Assembly (NCBI GenBank): GCA_031274565.1
Contig: JAISPY010000090.1
Location: 1-13,113, forward strand
Direction: 5' to 3'
Source: Treponema sp.
GTDB lineage: Bacteria > Spirochaetota > Spirochaetia > Treponematales > Breznakiellaceae
Length of the DNA stretch: 13,113 bases
The notes below the pieces were generated by a model that was not told the origin of the DNA, did no database searches, and saw only the letters and a program-made list of their open reading frames with translations. The translations under genes were made by a program, and so were the position numbers. Shown one piece after another: positions 1-6,035 of this stretch (position 1 is the stretch's first letter; each line of letters begins with the position of its first letter).

Positions 1-94
1 GAAAATTTAACCACGGACGACACAGACATCACGGACGAAGATGGAATTTCGAACAAACAGTCCGTGTTTTCCGTGTGGTCTGTGGTTAAAATTC
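1..94. repeat. Imperfect long inverted repeat (MITE/REP-like)
   Basis: Bases 1-36 and the reverse complement of 60-94 align with one gap and about 29 of 36 matches. The outer part of the arms reads TTAACCAC on the left and GTGGTTAA on the right, and the inner ends are CACGGAC and GTCCGTG. The loop of about 23 bases (37-59) holds nothing recognisable. RNA from either strand would fold into a long hairpin. The element lies just upstream of a promoter and contains no plausible gene. Because it starts at the first base of the window, its left boundary is unknown. No target-site duplication can be assessed. The term MITE/REP-like describes its structure only; I do not recognise the family. Confidence 0.7.
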
Positions 95-175
95 TTCTGG
101 GGTATCCACATATATAATATTGATTGTGTACTAGGGCCAATGCTGACGTAGCTTTTTGGTGATATATGCGCCCTC

Positions 176-204
176 TTGCCTGTATTCCCCCGCAGGAGTA
201 TACT
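176..204 (+). promoter_or_regulatory. Sigma70-type promoter for the sugar ABC operon
   Basis: A TTGCCT -35 box (176-181) is separated by exactly 17 bases from a TATACT -10 box (199-204). Transcription would begin near 211 and give a leader of about 50 bases before the start codon at 260. The leader contains a small hairpin followed by a T-rich tract (217-244). The assignment is by consensus match only. Confidence 0.55.
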
Positions 205-216
205 CAATCCGGTGGT

Positions 217-244
217 ACTGGGTGCCAGTTTATTATTTTTTTTA
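217..244 (+). promoter_or_regulatory. Leader hairpin followed by a T-rich tract
   Basis: ACTGG (217-221) and CCAGT (225-229) form a perfect 5-bp stem with a 3-base loop, followed directly by a T-rich tract through position 244. This resembles a weak intrinsic terminator or attenuator within the 5' leader of the sugar transporter operon, immediately before the ribosome binding site at 244-250. The stem is short, so it may simply be an AT-rich translation enhancer. Confidence 0.3.
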
Positions 245-259
245 GAGGAGAATCAGGTG

Positions 260-1516
260 ATGAAACGCACAATGAAAACAATCGGTAGTTTATTGCTCAT
301 GGCGGGGTTTCTATCCCCGTTGTATGCGGGCGGCGGCAAGGAGACCTCCACCGCTGCAGGGGGTACCATCAATCTGGTGATGGGATCGTGGCGGGCCGAT
401 GATGTGGCGCAGATGAACAATCTGCTGGCGGAGTACAAAAAACTCAAGCCCCAGGTTACCATTCAGTTCCGGCCTACCAATCCGCCGGATTACAACGCTA
501 CTCTGCGTTTGCAGCTTGAGGGTGGTACCGGGCCTGATCTGATGTACGCAAGAAGCTATGCGCCGGGCCGTGAACTGTTCAACGCCGGATACTTTGCCGA
601 CTGTAGCGCCATTCCGGGGGTCAAGCAGAACTTCAGCGCGGCAAACCTGGCCCCCTGGCAGATGCCGGACGGTACGATGTTTGCCGTTCCCTTTGCCGCG
701 GTTTCCCATGCGGTGTACTATAACAAAACTATCTTTCAGCGGGAAGGGCTTGCAATTCCTCAAACCTGGGAAGATTTTCTGAGCCTCTGTGAAACCCTGG
801 TCACCAAGGGCTATACTCCCTTGGCCAATGGGGTAGCCGAGGAATGGGATATCCTCGAAGTATTCTATCTGGGTATGCTCCCCAACTTCCTGGGCGGTGG
901 AACCGAGCGCGCCGCATATGAATCCGGCGCGAAAAAGCTTAACGATGCCAATGTAATCGCCAGTTTTCAGGCCATGGCCGATGTGGCCAAATACCTTCCC
1001 AAGGGCTTTGAGTCGGTTACGTACAACGATTCCCAAGCGCTGTTCAATACCCAACAGGCGGTGATGTTCATGGACGGCTCGTGGACTGCAGGGGTGTATG
1101 CCGGTGTGTCTTTTGAATGGGGCCTCTTTGCCATGCCCGCCCCGAGGGGTCGTCCTACCCTCATCACATTCCATCCTGATATGGCGATAACCTACAACAA
1201 GGCCACGAAATACCCCAAGGAGTGCCAGGAATTCCTCGCGTGGCTTGCCTCCCCTGAAGGCGCTACGGTGGCCTCAAAAGTCCTGCCGGTAGGTTTTTTT
1301 CCGATGATCAACGCTCCTATCACGCTGGATGATCCTCATGCCAACGAATTCCTTGCCCTCAACAAGGGTAAAGATACCGACGCCCGTTTTGTCTGGCCCA
1401 AGTTTCTTGACCTCTATGCGCCGATGAATCAGGCGGTCATCAGGGTAGTGAAGGGTGAACAGACGCCGCAGCAAGCGGCCGATGCTATGGAGACTGCCGC
1501 CGCAGCCCTGCGTTAA
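260..1516 (+). CDS. Carbohydrate-type ABC transporter substrate-binding protein
   Basis: This exported binding protein (418 aa) captures a sugar or sugar derivative for import by the two downstream permeases. Residues 1-23 form a signal peptide with basic start, hydrophobic core and LYA cleavage site; the mature protein would begin GGGKET. There is no lipobox cysteine. Family 1 binding-protein features include GGTGPDLM (88-95), VPFAAVSHAVYYNKTIF (143-159), IPQTWEDF (166-173) and QQAVMFMDGSW (265-275), and the length is usual for the family. I chose the ATG at 260 because AGAGGAG (244-250) precedes it with good spacing and the signal peptide starts there. The same frame is open back to 176, but that extension would bury the signal peptide. 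A GTG at 257 is a near-equivalent alternative. The gene heads an operon with permeases at 1545 and 2475. The actual sugar cannot be read from the sequence. Confidence 0.93.
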   Translation: MKRTMKTIGSLLLMAGFLSPLYAGGGKETSTAAGGTINLVMGSWRADDVAQMNNLLAEYKKLKPQVTIQFRPTNPPDYNATLRLQLEGGTGPDLMYARSYAPGRELFNAGYFADCSAIPGVKQNFSAANLAPWQMPDGTMFAVPFAAVSHAVYYNKTIFQREGLAIPQTWEDFLSLCETLVTKGYTPLANGVAEEWDILEVFYLGMLPNFLGGGTERAAYESGAKKLNDANVIASFQAMADVAKYLPKGFESVTYNDSQALFNTQQAVMFMDGSWTAGVYAGVSFEWGLFAMPAPRGRPTLITFHPDMAITYNKATKYPKECQEFLAWLASPEGATVASKVLPVGFFPMINAPITLDDPHANEFLALNKGKDTDARFVWPKFLDLYAPMNQAVIRVVKGEQTPQQAADAMETAAAALR

Positions 1517-1544
1517 AAATCGGCGTTTTTTAGGGAGGGGCCTC

Positions 1545-2474
1545 ATGGCCATAACGTACCGGAAACATCATACGATCGGAAATGGAACGATAGTAACCTG
1601 GCTGCCCTATATAGCCCCGGCGTTGTTGTTCTACGTGGTCTTTATGGCCTGGCCGCTCCTGAATTCACTCTGGCTGAGTTTGTATACCGGTTCGGCGGGC
1701 CTAGGCCGCCGGTTTGTTGGTTTTGATAATTTTATCAAACTCGGTACCGTCCCCCAGTACGCCGAACGGTACCGGGGTGCCTTTGTTCATACGCTTATCT
1801 TTTTCTGCATCCATTTGCTTGTGCAGAACGGCCTGGGCATCCTCTTCGCCACCCTGCTGACCGGTAAAAATCTGAAAGGCCGGGAATTCTACCAGACGGT
1901 CATCTTTATCCCGATTACCCTGGCGGTTCTGGTAACCGGTTACCTCTGGAAGCTCCTCCTTAACCCGGTATGGAGCGGACCTTTTCTCCAGAGCCTTCAC
2001 CTGGATTTCCTCGTCCGCCCCTGGCTGGGTGACCGGTCTACCGCCCTGGTCTGCGTGGCACTGGTCTCCTGCTGGCAATGGATGGGTATACCGACCATGA
2101 TGTTTGTAGCCGCCCTACAGAACATCAGCGAAGACTACTTCGAGGCGGCTTCGATTGATGGGGCGAGCGGGGCGCAGGTATTCTGGCATATCAAACTTCC
2201 GCTGATTAAACCGGTGGTGGGTATGATTACCATCCTCACCTTGGTCAATAACTTCAACGCCTTTGACGTGGTGTTCGCTATGGAAAATGTCAACGGCGCG
2301 CCGAATTACGCCACTGACCTTATCGGAACCCTGTTCTACCGGGTCGGCATTGCAGGGCAGCATCCGGTGGGCATACCTGATCCGGGCATGGGCGCGGCCA
2401 TCGCGACGATTACGTTCTTAGTGCTCGGTCTGGGGGTCATACCGACCTTGCGGGCAACCCAGGGGAAGGACTAG
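1545..2474 (+). CDS. Sugar ABC transporter permease, MalF/UgpA type
   Basis: This inner-membrane permease subunit (309 aa) pairs with the following permease to form the translocation channel. About six hydrophobic helices are visible, the first around residues 19-46 (TWLPYIAPALLFYVVFMAWP). The cytoplasmic EAA loop that docks the ATPase is clear at residues 200-219: EAASIDGASG followed by a bulky stretch and KLP. Length and helix layout fit the MalF-like half of the carbohydrate uptake transporter-1 family. Translation is taken from the ATG at 1545, preceded by AGGGAGGGG (1532-1540). The frame is open upstream into the end of the binding protein gene, but no ribosome site supports an earlier start. 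The gene lies 28 bases after the binding protein and its stop codon abuts the next start. Confidence 0.93.
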   Translation: MAITYRKHHTIGNGTIVTWLPYIAPALLFYVVFMAWPLLNSLWLSLYTGSAGLGRRFVGFDNFIKLGTVPQYAERYRGAFVHTLIFFCIHLLVQNGLGILFATLLTGKNLKGREFYQTVIFIPITLAVLVTGYLWKLLLNPVWSGPFLQSLHLDFLVRPWLGDRSTALVCVALVSCWQWMGIPTMMFVAALQNISEDYFEAASIDGASGAQVFWHIKLPLIKPVVGMITILTLVNNFNAFDVVFAMENVNGAPNYATDLIGTLFYRVGIAGQHPVGIPDPGMGAAIATITFLVLGLGVIPTLRATQGKD

Positions 2475-3314
2475 ATGAAACGCGCCTCCCTTAAACAACA
2501 AAACCTGCATATTCCCGCTCACCTCATTTTGGGGATATGGACCGTGATCGTGATCTTTCCCCTGTGGGTGATGGGGATCAATTCGTTCAAAGACCGGCTT
2601 TCGATCTATCAAAACCCGTTCGGGCTTCCTAAACCATGGAATATCGCCAATTATGGGACCGTTCTTTCAGACGGGGATTTTCTGATTTTTTTCAAGAATA
2701 GTTTTATCGCGGTGGTTCTGTCCCTTATCATCCTGCTTCTTGTCGGCGCCCTGGTAAGCTACGCCCTGGCAAACTGGAGGGGCAGAGTTTCCCGGGTCCT
2801 GTACTTGGTGTGCATAGCCGGCATGATGCTTCCCATTAAAATCGCTTCGATACGCCTTTTAGAACTGGTTAAACTGCTGGGACTCTTGGACACCATCTGG
2901 GCGCTCATCCCGATCTACACGGCCATGGGTATACCGGTTGCGGTATTTGTGTTGACCGAATTTATCCGCGCCGTACCTTCTGAATTGACCGAGGCGGCCA
3001 TTATCGACGGGGCCGGACGATTCGGTATTTTCCTGCGGATCATCATCCCGCTGTTACGGCCCGCGCTTGCCACTGTGGCCATTTACAACCTGGTTCCTTT
3101 TTGGAACGATCTCTGGTTCCCCCTTATCTTTATCAGTAACGACCGGGCCAAGACAGTACTGCTGGGGGTAACGCGGCTTTTCGGTCAGTATCAGACCGAC
3201 TGGTCCAAGGTTCTCGCGGTGCTGACCCTATCGGCGATTCCAGTTATCGCCCTATATCTGACGGCTAGCAAGCAATTTATCCAGGGACTTACCGCCGGAG
3301 CGGTAAAGGGGTAA
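2475..3314 (+). CDS. Sugar ABC transporter permease, MalG/UgpE type
   Basis: This is the second permease subunit (279 aa) of the sugar importer. Hydrophobic helices are seen around residues 17-34, 72-98, 107-122, 142-162, 195-222 and near the C terminus. The EAA loop is at residues 173-192 (EAAIIDGAGRFGIFLRIIIP), and NSF near residues 75-77 is typical of MalG-like proteins. The ATG directly follows the TAG of the preceding gene (2472-2474), and AGGGGAAGGA (2461-2470) lies within the upstream coding end, so the two permeases are probably translationally coupled. No ATP-binding subunit follows. In related systems a shared MsmX/MsiK/UgpC-like ATPase encoded elsewhere powers several sugar importers, and I infer that here. 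Confidence 0.93.
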   Translation: MKRASLKQQNLHIPAHLILGIWTVIVIFPLWVMGINSFKDRLSIYQNPFGLPKPWNIANYGTVLSDGDFLIFFKNSFIAVVLSLIILLLVGALVSYALANWRGRVSRVLYLVCIAGMMLPIKIASIRLLELVKLLGLLDTIWALIPIYTAMGIPVAVFVLTEFIRAVPSELTEAAIIDGAGRFGIFLRIIIPLLRPALATVAIYNLVPFWNDLWFPLIFISNDRAKTVLLGVTRLFGQYQTDWSKVLAVLTLSAIPVIALYLTASKQFIQGLTAGAVKG

Positions 3315-3334
3315 ACCAGAACCGTCCGCGTCGG

Positions 3335-3353
3335 GAGAGCGCCTCCGCTTCTC
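3335..3353 (+). terminator. Stem-loop after the permease operon, possible transcript end
   Basis: GAGAGCG (3335-3341) pairs with CGCTTCTC (3346-3353) as a 7-bp stem with one bulged T and a 4-base loop. It sits 20 bases after the permease stop codon. There is no U tract behind it, so it is more likely an mRNA 3'-end stabiliser or part of a factor-dependent terminator than a classic intrinsic terminator. Confidence 0.3.
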
Positions 3354-3552
3354 GGGAAAACCACCCGGTTGCGGTTATTCGGTACGCTGCTGAGATGGTT
3401 CCCCCACGTAACCAAGCGGGAGGGCTTGTTTGGGCAGCGGCATAGTGATTATAGGCCGCAGCGTCGAACCTACGGTTCCCTTTCTTGCATCTGTGGTAAG
3501 GTGTGTAGGGATCCTTGACCTCCGTCGAATTGGTTTTGCAACTTCATTCTAT

Positions 3553-3572
3553 CGGATTTGCCCGGATTTGCC
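3553..3572. repeat. 10-bp tandem duplication CGGATTTGCC x2
   Basis: CGGATTTGCC occurs twice head to tail with no spacer (3553-3562 and 3563-3572). It lies about 25-45 bases upstream of the proposed carbamoyltransferase promoter. It could be a slippage duplication or a direct-repeat binding site, and the sequence alone cannot decide. Confidence 0.6.
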
Positions 3573-3596
3573 GATACTGCCCTGCTGCAGGATGGA

Positions 3597-3626
3597 TTGA
3601 TACCGAACAGGAAAAGGAGGTATGAT
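3597..3626 (+). promoter_or_regulatory. Promoter overlapping the ribosome-site region of argF
   Basis: TTGATA (3597-3602) and TATGAT (3621-3626) are separated by 18 bases and match sigma70 boxes well. The expected start of transcription, about 7 bases past the -10 box, falls at or next to the A of the ATG at 3633. The purine run AAAGGAGG (3613-3620) lies inside the promoter spacer, so it would not be in a transcript made from this promoter. Confidence 0.45.
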
Positions 3627-3632
3627 ACGCCC

Positions 3633-4571
3633 ATGGATCCTACAACTTTAAAAGGCCGCTCAGTGCTTACCTGGCTGGATTATACGACGGAAGAAATTCG
3701 CTATTTTCTGGATAGCGCAAAACGAGTAAAAGAGGAAAGCCGGGGACGTGAAGTTCGCCGGCGTTTTGCCGGGAAAACCCTCGCCTTGCTTTTCGAGAAG
3801 CGTTCTACCCGGACCCGGTGCGCCTTTGAGACCGCGTTTGGTGAAGAAGGGGGCCACCCAGTGTTCCTCTCCACTGCGGATATTCAACTGGGGGCAAAAG
3901 AATCTATTGAAGATACTGCCCGGGTTTTGGGCCGTATGTTTAGCGCTATTCAATTCCGGGGTTTCACGCAGGCCACGGTGGAGGCGCTGGCGCGCTATTC
4001 CGGGGTGCCGGTCTACAACGGGCTCACCGACGATTTTCACCCCACCCAAGTGCTGGCAGATATCCAAACCCTGGAAGAAAACTGCGGACCCGCCCCGGGG
4101 AAGAAGCTCTGCTTTGTGGGAGACGGGCGGAACAACGTTGCCCGGTCGCTGATGGTGATCTGTGCAAAACTGGGGGTTCATTTTACCCTCATCACCCCTC
4201 CAGCACTCAATCCTGATCCGGCTTTGACCGCCCGATGTACCGCGATAGCCCAGGCTTCGGGGGCGCAGATCCGCATTACCCCGGAGATCCGGGAGGTGGA
4301 GGGGGTTCATGCGGTATATACCGATGTGTGGGCTTCTATGGGGGAAGAGGCGAAAAAAGAGGAACGGGTCCGGCTGCTCCGGCCGTATCAGGTCAATCAG
4401 GCCCTTATGGAGCAGACCGGCCGTAAAGACAGCATCTTCCTCCACTGTCTCCCCGCGATAAAAGGCGAGGAGGTTACCGCCGAGGTGATCGACGGTCCCC
4501 AAAGCCGCGTATGGGATGAGGCGGAAAACCGGAAACATACGATTAAGGGGATCCTCTTAGCCACCTTATAA
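3633..4571 (+). CDS. argF: Ornithine carbamoyltransferase
   Basis: This cytoplasmic enzyme (312 aa) joins carbamoyl phosphate and ornithine to give citrulline and phosphate in arginine synthesis, or runs in reverse in the arginine deiminase route. The family signatures are all present: the carbamoyl-phosphate site STRTR (58-62), the IQFRGF strand (106-111), HPTQ (136-139), the ornithine loop DVWASMGE (231-238) and the catalytic HCLP (271-274). Length fits the trimer-forming family. The start at 3633 places LKGRSVLTWLDYT in line with the normal N terminus. AAAGGAGG (3613-3620) is 12 bases away, a long spacing. The gene stands alone: no arginine deiminase or carbamate kinase is adjacent, so anabolic (argF) versus catabolic (arcB) use is unresolved. 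An intrinsic terminator follows 15 bases after the stop. Confidence 0.92.
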   Translation: MDPTTLKGRSVLTWLDYTTEEIRYFLDSAKRVKEESRGREVRRRFAGKTLALLFEKRSTRTRCAFETAFGEEGGHPVFLSTADIQLGAKESIEDTARVLGRMFSAIQFRGFTQATVEALARYSGVPVYNGLTDDFHPTQVLADIQTLEENCGPAPGKKLCFVGDGRNNVARSLMVICAKLGVHFTLITPPALNPDPALTARCTAIAQASGAQIRITPEIREVEGVHAVYTDVWASMGEEAKKEERVRLLRPYQVNQALMEQTGRKDSIFLHCLPAIKGEEVTAEVIDGPQSRVWDEAENRKHTIKGILLATL

Positions 4572-4586
4572 AGGCGATACCCCTAT

Positions 4587-4623
4587 AAAAAGCCCCGCCG
4601 GTACGTAACCGCGGGGCTTTTTT
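4587..4623. terminator. Bidirectional intrinsic terminator between argF and tRNA-Met
   Basis: AAAAAGCCCCG (4587-4597) pairs perfectly with CGGGGCTTTTT (4612-4622); an inner GGT/ACC extension caps the stem with a small loop. On the plus strand it ends in six Ts after the argF stop. On the minus strand the A run becomes a U tract downstream of the tRNA gene. One hairpin can therefore serve both convergent transcripts. Confidence 0.88.
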
Positions 4624-4629
4624 CATCCT

Positions 4630-4702
4630 TAGCGACAATTGGGCTTGAACCAATGACCGAACGGATATGAGCCGTTTGCTCTACCGACTGAGCTATGTCG
4701 CC
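4630..4702 (-). tRNA. tRNA-Met (CAT anticodon), probably elongator
   Basis: Read on the minus strand, 73 bases fold as a full cloverleaf. The acceptor GGCGACA pairs with TGTCGCT (G1-U72 wobble plus six Watson-Crick pairs), the D arm is GCTC/GAGC with GG in the loop, the anticodon arm AACGG-CTCATAT-CCGTT carries CAT, and the T arm ATTGG-TTCAAGC-CCAAT is normal. The discriminator is A, and CCA is not encoded. The anticodon stem lacks the three consecutive G-C pairs of initiator tRNA and the first pair is not mismatched as in an initiator, so this is an elongator. A CAT anticodon modified to lysidine (isoleucine, ATA codons) cannot be fully excluded from sequence. Confidence 0.93.
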
Positions 4703-4711
4703 ATTAGAAAT

Positions 4712-4740
4712 AACATAGCAAAAGAAGCGCCTGATGTCAA
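4712..4740 (-). promoter_or_regulatory. Promoter of the tRNA-Met gene
   Basis: On the minus strand a perfect TTGACA -35 box (4735-4740) is followed after 17 bases by TATGTT (4712-4717). Transcription would start only a few bases before the mature tRNA 5' end at 4702. This gives the tRNA its own strong promoter, independent of the upstream membrane protein gene. Confidence 0.75.
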
Positions 4741-4759
4741 GCTCAGAATGAGCATTTTT
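4741..4759 (+). terminator. Small hairpin plus T run at the 3' end of the membrane protein gene
   Basis: GCTCA (4741-4745) and TGAGC (4749-4753) form a 5-bp stem with a GAA loop, followed on the plus strand by A and six Ts (4755-4760). As a terminator it would act on rightward transcripts and so protect the leftward membrane protein gene from antisense read-through. For the leftward gene itself it lacks a U tract. The stem is short, so this is tentative. Confidence 0.3.
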
Positions 4760-5856
4760 TACCCTTTCCGCGCTTGAGCTTCCGCTTTCTTGGCCAGCAC
4801 TGCCTTGCGGGAGCCGAGGAGGATAGAAATAGGTTCCAGCAGGGGGATATTATCGCAGAGAATTTTGACAATCACCGTCATGGGTACGGCCAGGATCATC
4901 CCCGCAAAACCCCAGAGCCAGCCCCAAAGCATCAGGGACATGAGCACCGCAATAGGGGAAAGCCCCAGATTGTCCCCCATGATCTTCGGCTCCAGGATAT
5001 TGCCGATGATCATGTTGATCCCCAGCATGATAAGGACCGTAGCGATAATCGGCCCTGGTTCAGGCCAGAACTGCAGGAGGGCGAACAAGCCGATTCCGGT
5101 ACCGGCGGCGATGCTCCCGATATTGGGGATAAAGTTGAGGATGAACTGAATCAGCCCCCAGAGCACCGCAAACTCAAGCCCGACCAGGCTCAACGCGAAG
5201 GTAACTATCATACCGGTGGCCAGGGAAATGAAGAACTTCGCGGAAAGATACCGGCTCATCTGGCGCATCACATCGGCGCCGATTTTTTTGATCTGATTAG
5301 CTTGGTGCTCAAAGGCCAGGTCGACTTTATCTTTAAAACAAGCCGCTTCCAGGAGCAAAAAGGCCATGAACAACACCACCATCAATGCTTCTTGGAGGAA
5401 CCCAATAAACGCATTGGATAACCAGAGGGTCATCTCCCGGATCCGGTTCCGAACCCCTAATTGGCCCCAGAGATTGTCAAAAAAGCTTAAGTGTTCATCA
5501 TAAGAAAGCTCGAAGAAACCCGCCACGGAAGCGTAAATTTCGGTTAAGCGCCCTTCATAGCGGGGATAGAGGGTAAGGATAGCCCGGGCCGAAGAGAAGA
5601 GCACCACTCCGATGAGATACAAGCCCGCGATGATGATACCGATAGCCACGAGGATCGACACGATTCGGGGAAGGCGCCACCGTTCCAACAAGATGACCAG
5701 GGGGTCCATCACCATGGCGAGCAACAGGGAAATGGTAAAGGGCAGGATCACCGGGGCGGTAAGTTTGAGGATCACGCCCCCACTGATACAGGCAATAAAC
5801 ACGAGGACAAAAAGCATCCCCTTCTTCAGATTAAAGCGCACCGATTCGTCTTTCAT
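4759..5856 (-). CDS. AI-2E family (PerM/UPF0118) membrane protein
   Basis: This predicted inner-membrane protein (365 aa) has about eight hydrophobic segments, roughly residues 14-34, 36-56, 66-90, 148-172, 204-226, 228-262, 268-290 and 303-332. A soluble stretch lies between the third and fourth. Family features include NFIPNIGSIAA (241-251), EPKIMGDNLGLSP (289-301) and GFAGMILAVP (316-325). Members have been linked to autoinducer-2 export, sodium/proton exchange or general permease roles, so the substrate here is unknown. The N and C termini are basic. The first ATG (5856) has only a weak AGG upstream; Met14, preceded by AAGAAGGGG, is an alternative but would trim the first helix. The gene diverges from citrate synthase and points toward tRNA-Met. 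Confidence 0.85.
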   Translation of the reverse strand: MKDESVRFNLKKGMLFVLVFIACISGGVILKLTAPVILPFTISLLLAMVMDPLVILLERWRLPRIVSILVAIGIIIAGLYLIGVVLFSSARAILTLYPRYEGRLTEIYASVAGFFELSYDEHLSFFDNLWGQLGVRNRIREMTLWLSNAFIGFLQEALMVVLFMAFLLLEAACFKDKVDLAFEHQANQIKKIGADVMRQMSRYLSAKFFISLATGMIVTFALSLVGLEFAVLWGLIQFILNFIPNIGSIAAGTGIGLFALLQFWPEPGPIIATVLIMLGINMIIGNILEPKIMGDNLGLSPIAVLMSLMLWGWLWGFAGMILAVPMTVIVKILCDNIPLLEPISILLGSRKAVLAKKAEAQARKG

Positions 5857-5977
5857 AGACCTATACTAGCAGGTACTAGGAAAAAAATATACCGTAGGCC
5901 GTCTTTTTTTATTGAGTATATTTATACAAAAATGAGCTACATGCTGCATATTTTACGTATTTCATTCCTGGAACTAC

Positions 5978-6006
5978 TTGCACATACCCGGGCAATGTGG
6001 TATATA
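5978..6006 (+). promoter_or_regulatory. Promoter of the citrate synthase gene
   Basis: TTGCAC (5978-5983) and TATATA (6001-6006) are 17 bases apart. An overlapping TATACT at 6003-6008 would give 19-base spacing. The leader would be about 20 bases and contains the strong ribosome site AAGGAGG (6022-6028). The 180-base divergent intergenic region upstream is AT-rich and must also hold the promoter of the minus-strand membrane protein, which I could not pinpoint. Confidence 0.55.
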
Positions 6007-6035
6007 CTGGATAGGATATGTAAGGAGGCAGGGTC

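Larger units (their letters stand above)
3315..3632. other. Gene-free spacer between sugar operon and ornithine carbamoyltransferase
   Basis: In these 318 bases I find no credible protein gene and no tRNA or known RNA fold. The stretch contains a stem-loop about 20 bases after the permease stop (3335-3353), a GC-rich inverted pair GCGGC/GCCGC around 3436-3457, a 10-bp tandem duplication (3553-3572), and the promoter with purine-rich ribosome-binding-like sequence just before the carbamoyltransferase start. A frame is open from a TTG at 3558 into the downstream gene, but it is better explained as non-coding. Confidence 0.6.

Noticed and set aside
1..94. CRISPR-like repeat
   Set aside because: There is a single inverted pair and no regularly spaced direct repeats.
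113..118. Perfect TATAAT box upstream of the sugar operon
   Set aside because: No acceptable -35 box lies 16-18 bases upstream; the TTGCCT-N17-TATACT pair at 176-204 is better placed.
311..1174. Open frame of 287 codons on the minus strand
   Set aside because: It lies wholly opposite the clear binding protein gene, has no recognisable domain or signal and reflects GC-rich codon structure.
3315..3557. Possible riboswitch or structured RNA before argF
   Set aside because: Several short GC-rich stems can be drawn, but no known riboswitch, T-box or SRP/6S consensus is recognisable.
3558..3632. Upstream TTG start that would add 25 residues to ornithine carbamoyltransferase
   Set aside because: The extension passes through the tandem repeat and the promoter, has no family similarity and has no ribosome site.
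3660..4538. Open frame of 292 codons on the minus strand
   Set aside because: It is antisense to argF, whose every family motif is intact; the antisense product is low-complexity and unlike any family I know.
4630..4702. Initiator tRNA-fMet assignment
   Set aside because: The anticodon stem lacks three consecutive G-C pairs and position 1-72 is a G-U pair, not the mismatch of bacterial initiators.
4774..5421. Open frame of 215 codons on the plus strand
   Set aside because: It is antisense to the AI-2E family protein and its product is rich in H, Q, E and D with no domain; no ribosome site supports it.
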